The position numbers were made by a program, and so were the translations under genes. From Burkholderiales bacterium (GTDB lineage: Bacteria; Pseudomonadota; Gammaproteobacteria; Burkholderiales; JAEUMW01): DNA of 13,882 nt. The notes beneath the pieces are model-generated. The model was not told where the DNA came from. It worked only from the letters and a program-made list of their open reading frames with translations, and did not search any database. Below, piece by piece: positions 10,241 to 13,882 of this stretch. The stretch's first letter is position 1. Each line of letters begins with the position of its first letter. The DNA is taken from assembly GCA_016791285.1 (NCBI GenBank), contig JAEUMX010000440.1, forward strand, positions 1-13,882, read 5' to 3'.

Positions 10241-10506
10241 ATGGGAAAATACACCAAGCTGAGAGCAAGGATCCTTGCGGGCACCGCCATAGCAGCCTTG
10301 ACTTCTCAGCGCTTTGCCAACTGCTTGTCCGCCTTGGTTTCGTCGAACGGGTGAGGGGCAGCCACCACATCTTTACACGCGATGGCGTCGAGGAGATCGT
10401 GAACCTGCAACCGAAAGGGGGCAAGACCAAGGCGTATCAGGTCAAGCAAATCCGGGGACTCTTGGTCAAGTACCAGTTTGGAGAGACCGATGTCTATAAG
10501 GTATGA
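10241..10506 (+). pseudogene. hicA: HicA-family toxin, broken by a one-base frameshift
   Basis: HicA toxins are small double-stranded-RNA-binding-fold ribonucleases that cleave mRNA and are held by HicB. Translation from the ATG at 10241 gives MGKYTKLRARILAGT, as expected for a longer HicA subtype. The rest of the domain (LDFSALCQLLVRLGF, then RGSHHIFTRDGVEEIVNLQP, then YQVKQIRGLLVKYQFG) is in the frame one base earlier. Restoring one base near 10285 would join them into about 88 residues. The histidine motif GSHHIF is intact. From the ATG, the actual frame ends a few dozen codons on. The gene begins three bases after the nrdJ stop and overlaps hicB by 17 bases. A GTG at about 10351 could start a shortened product lacking the first helix. 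A sequencing error is possible, but the site is not a homopolymer. Confidence 0.8.
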
Positions 10507-10702
10507 GATGATCATCTATTGGAGCGAAGACGACCAGTCTTTCGTGGTGGAGGTGCCTGAGTTGCACGGCTGCATGGCGGATGGTGCAACCTACGAAGAA
10601 GCGGTGGCCAACGCCCGTAGAGTCATCGACGAGTGGCTCGATACGGCGCGGGAACTTGGCCGCCCAATCCCGCAACCGAAGGGTCGGTTGATGTATGCGT
10701 GA
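10490..10702 (+). CDS. hicB: HicB-family antitoxin
   Basis: A 70-residue HicB-type antitoxin (SIRYEMIIYWSEDDQSF, VEVPELHGCMADGATYEEA, AIDEWL-like helix with NARRVIDEWL), which in the family binds and blocks HicA. The sequence is the partial RNase H-like core only. There is no C-terminal ribbon-helix-helix or HTH segment, so DNA binding is doubtful. The ATG at 10490 has GGAG six bases upstream; a TTG at 10478 would add four residues and is less likely. It overlaps the end of hicA, the usual toxin-then-antitoxin order. Because hicA is frameshifted, this may now be an orphan antitoxin. Its TGA stop overlaps the small frame that carries the second nrdJ 3' end. Confidence 0.88.
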   Translation: MSIRYEMIIYWSEDDQSFVVEVPELHGCMADGATYEEAVANARRVIDEWLDTARELGRPIPQPKGRLMYA

Positions 10703-10919
10703 GAACGACGACTTCGCGATGCTCTGCGTGCTCGACGAAGACGGCTACCCGGTAAAGGAGATGGGCGTGCCGGAGATCCCTGACAGCGCGCGCGAGATGG
10801 CAGAAGTGTCGCTGCACTTGCGCGGCAAGCTGTGCAAGGAGTGCGGCAACCTGGCGGTGATCAAGAAAGACGGCTGCGAGTTCTGCACGGCGTGCCGGGC
10901 GATCGGGGCGTGCGGGTGA
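10695..10919 (+). pseudogene. Second copy of the nrdJ 3' end (C-terminal cysteine cluster)
   Basis: From 10716 to 10919 the DNA repeats the final 204 bases of nrdJ. The 67 residues differ at six positions from the NrdJ C-terminus, and all its cysteines (CKEC, CEFCTAC, final ACG) are kept. An ATG at 10695 overlapping the hicB stop opens a 74-codon frame (MRENDDFAMLC...), so it could be translated by coupling to hicB. Most likely it is the displaced end of an nrdJ gene, because similarity stops abruptly at about 10712 just after hicB. The dominance of silent changes shows both copies evolved as coding sequence, so they look like two alleles brought together rather than a recent tandem duplication. 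A role as a free redox domain is possible but speculative. Confidence 0.8.
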
Positions 10920-10951
10920 ACCGAGTCAAAGCCCTTCCACTAGCTCAAGGA

Positions 10952-10979
10952 TTGACAGGGCGCTCACGATACCTACTCT
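10952..10979 (+). promoter_or_regulatory. Candidate promoter of the phosphoesterase-STAND gene
   Basis: TTGACA at 10952-10957 is a perfect -35 hexamer. TACTCT at 10974-10979 is a weak -10 (three of six) with a 16-base spacer. It lies in the only non-coding gap before the gene and would give a leader of about 20 bases. The match is by eye. Confidence 0.4.
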
Positions 10980-11007
10980 TGCACTAATCCTGAAGGTAAG
11001 TCCCTCG

Positions 11008-13782
11008 ATGACAGCCTTGCTCTTGCACCTTAGCGATATTCACATTAGAAGTAGCGACGACGCGATCCTGGTTCGCGCTGAGAGTATCGCTTCCTGCCTT
11101 TACGCCGACCTCCCAGAGGCAATGGCGGTAATCCTCGTGATATCCGGCGACATCGCCTACAGCGGAACGACCGAGCAGTACGTCTGCGCCGAAGGGTTTC
11201 TCCGCAAACTCCGTGAAGCGATCTCCAAAGAGCGGGCGGTTCCACTGTACGTCGTTACGGCACCGGGAAATCACGACTGCGACTTCTCAAAGGACAATGC
11301 CCTTCGGCGAGTCGCCATTAAAGCAGTCGCTGAGAACGGAACCTCTGAAATAGATGAATCCATCATTGCGCAGTGCACTGCGGTGCAAGACGCCTTCTTC
11401 GAGTTTCAGTCCCGCATAGAAGATGGCAACAGCGTTAGCGGGGATAGGCTTTGCCGCACTACACACGTGAAATTGGACGATATCACGCTAACCTTCCATA
11501 CCCTGAACGTTTCATGGGTCTCGCAACTACATGAAGAGCAAGGCGCCCTAATCTTTCCCCATGAGCGCTACGCGTCAGCGGACCCAGAACCTTCTGAGGT
11601 GCGTTTCGTGGTGATGCACCACCCGCTGAATTGGTTTAGCCAGGGCGTGTATCGCTCGTTTCGCACTTGGGTTCGTGAGCTAGCCCACATCCTCATTACC
11701 GGTCACGAGCACATAGGCAACGTTGGGGAGAACATTGACGCTGAGTCAGCGCATAGCGTTTATATCGAGGGCTGCGCGTTGCAGACTGACGGCGCCCTGA
11801 GCACCTCGTCCTTTAACGTTACGGTGATCAATACGGCGGATCGCGAGTACCGTTCTACGCGCTTTGCTTGGAATGGCGTGCGCTATTCGCCCACAGAGGA
11901 CGGCTCTTGGACCGACTATCGAGACCTCCCTGCAAAGCAGCGTAACCCTCTTGAAGTTACAAACAACTTTCGTCGAGTACTCGAGGATCCAGGCGCATAT
12001 TTTGTTCGTCCGACCAAAGCTCGCATTTTGTTGCAAGACATATTCGTGTACCCAGACCTTCGAGACCTGGCGCGCAATGTAAACGCTCGAAACCTGATCT
12101 CTGCCTCTGCCCTGCTAGACCCTTCCAAAACAGCACACGGTGTTCTTCTCGAAGGTGAAGAGAAGGTTGGATGCACGACTCTCCTGTATCGCCTCTATCA
12201 GGAGTATCACGACCGCGGGTGGGTGCCGCTACTAATAAGAGGCCCAGACATTAAGCACGAAGCTATCTCTGGGATCGAGAAGCTCATTCGGAAAGCGGTA
12301 GTTGAGCAGTATGGCGATAACTCCGTTTGTGCCTTTGACCAGTTTCCGTCGAGCAAGAAGTTGCTCCTTCTCGATGACTTTGATGACGTGCCCATCAAGT
12401 CCGCAAAAGCAAGGGCCGAAGCTCTCCTCGCTCTGACGAAGCGATTCGGGCATGTGGTCGTCACTGTTGGGCAGTTCTTTGAGTTCGCCGCGACGGCACA
12501 CGAAGTCGAAGAGCAACCGCCGTTCAGAGATTTCGCGCACTATAGGGTTCAGCCTTTCGGATACGCGTTACGAGGCAAGCTGATTCAGAGGTGGTATGCG
12601 CTTGGGAATGATGGCGCAGTCGATGAAGTCGCTCTCTTGGGACGCTATGACCAAGCTGAGCGATTGACGGATGCGGTAATGGCCCGAAGCATTGTTCCAC
12701 CTCTGCCGCTGTACTTGCTTACGCTGCTCCAGAGCCTCGAAGCGGGCCGGAGCGGAGACTTCAAAGATAGTGCTCTTGGCTTCTACTACGAATACCTACT
12801 TACTCAGGGGTTTCTTTCTTCTGGGATACCGAGGAACAAGCTGGGGGAGTTCTTCGAGTACTGTACGCAATTGGCGTGGTATTTCCATCAAAGCACTGCC
12901 CGCGAGCTTTCAGAGACGGAGCTGAGAGCCTTTAACCGCAAGTTCTCCGACAAATGGCACACGGTCGATTTCGGAGAGCGGATCGCTCGCCTCTTAGAGG
13001 CACGGGTACTTGCGCAGCAAGGTGAGTTCTTCGAGTTTCGCTACCCTTACACCTACTATTTCTTGAAAGGTCGCTACATCACTCTGAATCTTCACGACAC
13101 TAGCATAAGGGAGTACGTCTCTCGCTGTTGCTCTCACCTTTACGCGCGCGACAATGCAAATACGATTCTCTTCGTGGCTCACCACACCAACAGCGAGTTC
13201 GTACTGAAGTGTATTCTTGAAGCCCTTCGGAGGCCTTTTTCCAAGGAAATCCCTATGACCCTCGACGGGGATACGGATGAAATAGGCGCGTTAGTTCGGG
13301 ATGCGCCGCAGCTCACGGTTAGACGTGTGGCTCCGGAACTTCACAGGCAAGAGGTGAATGCCCTTAAGGATAGGGTGGATGATGGAAAGGACGGATTGCT
13401 TGATAACGAGGAGACTGGGGATGAGCTTAGCTTGTTTGCTCAACTGACCACATTGTTCAAGACTGTAGAAATCCTTGGTCAGGTGATGAAGAATCAGTAC
13501 GCTCGCATTGAGCGCTCAAAGAAGGTCGCAATACTTGATGAGTTGTTCTGCGCTCCGCTGCGAGCGCTTTCAGGCTTCTATAGGCACGTCAAGGAAACGC
13601 CAACTTATCTTGTCTCTGAGATCGAGGCCGCCCTAAGCCGTTACGACCGCGTGGCCGACGACCAACGCTCGCGCATTGCGCGCCAGATTGTGTCGTCCAT
13701 TGTCCAACTGGTGTCCTTTGGATTCATCTATAAGGCAGCATTGGCCTTGCCCCTGAAAAACGTACTCCGTAGCTGTGATTAA
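11008..13782 (+). CDS. Metallophosphoesterase fused to a STAND/NACHT-like NTPase, putative defence protein
   Basis: A 924-residue protein with two parts. Residues 1-270 are a calcineurin-like phosphoesterase with its full metal-binding set: Asp10-x-His12 (LSDIH), Asp48 (SGDIAYSG), Asn88-His89 (PGNHD), His204-His205 (MHHPLNW) and His233-x-His235 (GHEH). Residues about 335-480 are a P-loop NTPase. The Walker A is GEEKVGCTT (383-391), with Cys389 where Lys is usual, and Walker B is KLLLLDDFDD (451-460). The part after 520 is helical and ends in a winged-helix-like FEFRYPYTYYFLKGRYI, common in STAND proteins. In that class the NTPase and C-terminal region sense a trigger and the N-terminal enzyme acts; here the substrate might be a nucleotide or nucleic acid (inference). 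ATG 11008 places LLHLSDIH at the N-terminus as expected; a distant AAGG (10993-10996) is its only ribosome site. The G+C is near half, unlike nrdJ, suggesting transfer. The last dozen residues may come from an insertion sequence. Confidence 0.82.
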   Translation: MTALLLHLSDIHIRSSDDAILVRAESIASCLYADLPEAMAVILVISGDIAYSGTTEQYVCAEGFLRKLREAISKERAVPLYVVTAPGNHDCDFSKDNALRRVAIKAVAENGTSEIDESIIAQCTAVQDAFFEFQSRIEDGNSVSGDRLCRTTHVKLDDITLTFHTLNVSWVSQLHEEQGALIFPHERYASADPEPSEVRFVVMHHPLNWFSQGVYRSFRTWVRELAHILITGHEHIGNVGENIDAESAHSVYIEGCALQTDGALSTSSFNVTVINTADREYRSTRFAWNGVRYSPTEDGSWTDYRDLPAKQRNPLEVTNNFRRVLEDPGAYFVRPTKARILLQDIFVYPDLRDLARNVNARNLISASALLDPSKTAHGVLLEGEEKVGCTTLLYRLYQEYHDRGWVPLLIRGPDIKHEAISGIEKLIRKAVVEQYGDNSVCAFDQFPSSKKLLLLDDFDDVPIKSAKARAEALLALTKRFGHVVVTVGQFFEFAATAHEVEEQPPFRDFAHYRVQPFGYALRGKLIQRWYALGNDGAVDEVALLGRYDQAERLTDAVMARSIVPPLPLYLLTLLQSLEAGRSGDFKDSALGFYYEYLLTQGFLSSGIPRNKLGEFFEYCTQLAWYFHQSTARELSETELRAFNRKFSDKWHTVDFGERIARLLEARVLAQQGEFFEFRYPYTYYFLKGRYITLNLHDTSIREYVSRCCSHLYARDNANTILFVAHHTNSEFVLKCILEALRRPFSKEIPMTLDGDTDEIGALVRDAPQLTVRRVAPELHRQEVNALKDRVDDGKDGLLDNEETGDELSLFAQLTTLFKTVEILGQVMKNQYARIERSKKVAILDELFCAPLRALSGFYRHVKETPTYLVSEIEAALSRYDRVADDQRSRIARQIVSSIVQLVSFGFIYKAALALPLKNVLRSCD

Positions 13783-13882
13783 ATTGCAGCAGAGAAGGAG
13801 CACGACAGATGAGTAAGCAAGAGGACAAGCGCCACAGGGCGAAGTACACGCTGGAGTTCAAGCTGGAGGCCGTCAGGCTGGT
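13742..13882 (+). mobile_element. Left end of an IS3-family insertion sequence, truncated by the window
   Basis: The orfA at 13809 leaves only 26 bases after the previous stop. IS3-type elements normally keep their terminal inverted repeat and a leader before orfA, so the left end probably lies inside the 3' end of the phosphoesterase-STAND gene. A possible terminus is TGGCCTTGCCCCTG from 13742, which has the TG start and C-rich run seen in some IS3-family ends. The exact boundary is a guess because the right end and the target duplication are outside the window. Confidence 0.45.
13809..13882 (+). CDS. IS3-family transposase OrfA, N-terminal part only
   Basis: The 24 complete codons read MSKQEDKRHR then AKYTLEFKLEAVRLV. 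This matches the opening of the HTH_Tnp_1 (IS3/IS911 OrfA) helix-turn-helix domain, where the (K/R)(Y/F)(T/S)xEFKxEAVRLV pattern is typical. OrfA binds the element's ends and is normally joined to the DDE integrase OrfB by programmed frameshifting; OrfB would lie beyond the window. The start has AAGGAG (13795-13800) eight bases upstream. Confidence 0.85.
   Translation, partial: MSKQEDKRHRAKYTLEFKLEAVRL

Noticed and set aside
10238..13882. Integrase, tRNA attachment site or CRISPR array in the accessory region
   Set aside because: None could be seen. The only mobile gene visible is the start of an IS3-type orfA, and no spaced short repeats are present.

Overview
The window looks like a chromosomal segment of a high-GC proteobacterium, most likely beta- or gammaproteobacterial. 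The main genes are about two-thirds G+C by eye. The gene content (MscK-type channel with a large periplasmic domain, two-domain glutamine-dependent NAD synthetase, long vitamin B12-dependent ribonucleotide reductase, NrdR boxes, HicAB, IS3-type transposase) fits that group. No species assignment is possible from this alone.

Layout. Positions 1-127 (minus) hold the first 42 codons of an exported protein that runs off the window. A gene-poor stretch follows, with one clear inverted repeat (385-406). Positions 434-5910 (minus) form a two-gene operon: nadE first, then an MscK/MscS-superfamily mechanosensitive channel whose GTG start overlaps the nadE stop (GTGA). Positions 5911-6247 are a divergent control region. 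It has a candidate nadE promoter on the minus strand; on the plus strand it has two NrdR-like operators 32 nt apart and a perfect 22-nt inverted repeat in the leader of nrdJ. Positions 6248-10237 (plus) encode the adenosylcobalamin-dependent ribonucleotide reductase NrdJ. It is interrupted by a 379-residue intein with a LAGLIDADG endonuclease domain, inserted immediately before the radical-site cysteine of the NPCGE motif.

From 10238 to the end is an accessory region with visibly lower G+C. It starts three bases after the nrdJ stop with a frameshifted hicA toxin, then an intact hicB antitoxin. Next comes a second, diverged copy of the last 204 bases of nrdJ, so hicAB is bracketed by two nrdJ 3' ends. 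A 924-codon gene follows for a large protein joining a calcineurin-like metallophosphoesterase to a STAND/NACHT-like P-loop NTPase, an architecture suggestive of anti-phage or other conflict systems. The first codons of an IS3-family orfA begin 26 bases after that gene.

The best candidate for a little-described system is the phosphoesterase-STAND protein at 11008-13782, with an unusual Walker A motif and a 3' end that an insertion sequence may have altered. The best evolutionary puzzle is the pair of nrdJ 3' ends around hicAB. It suggests that the 3' end of nrdJ is a site of insertion or recombination for accessory DNA in this lineage.
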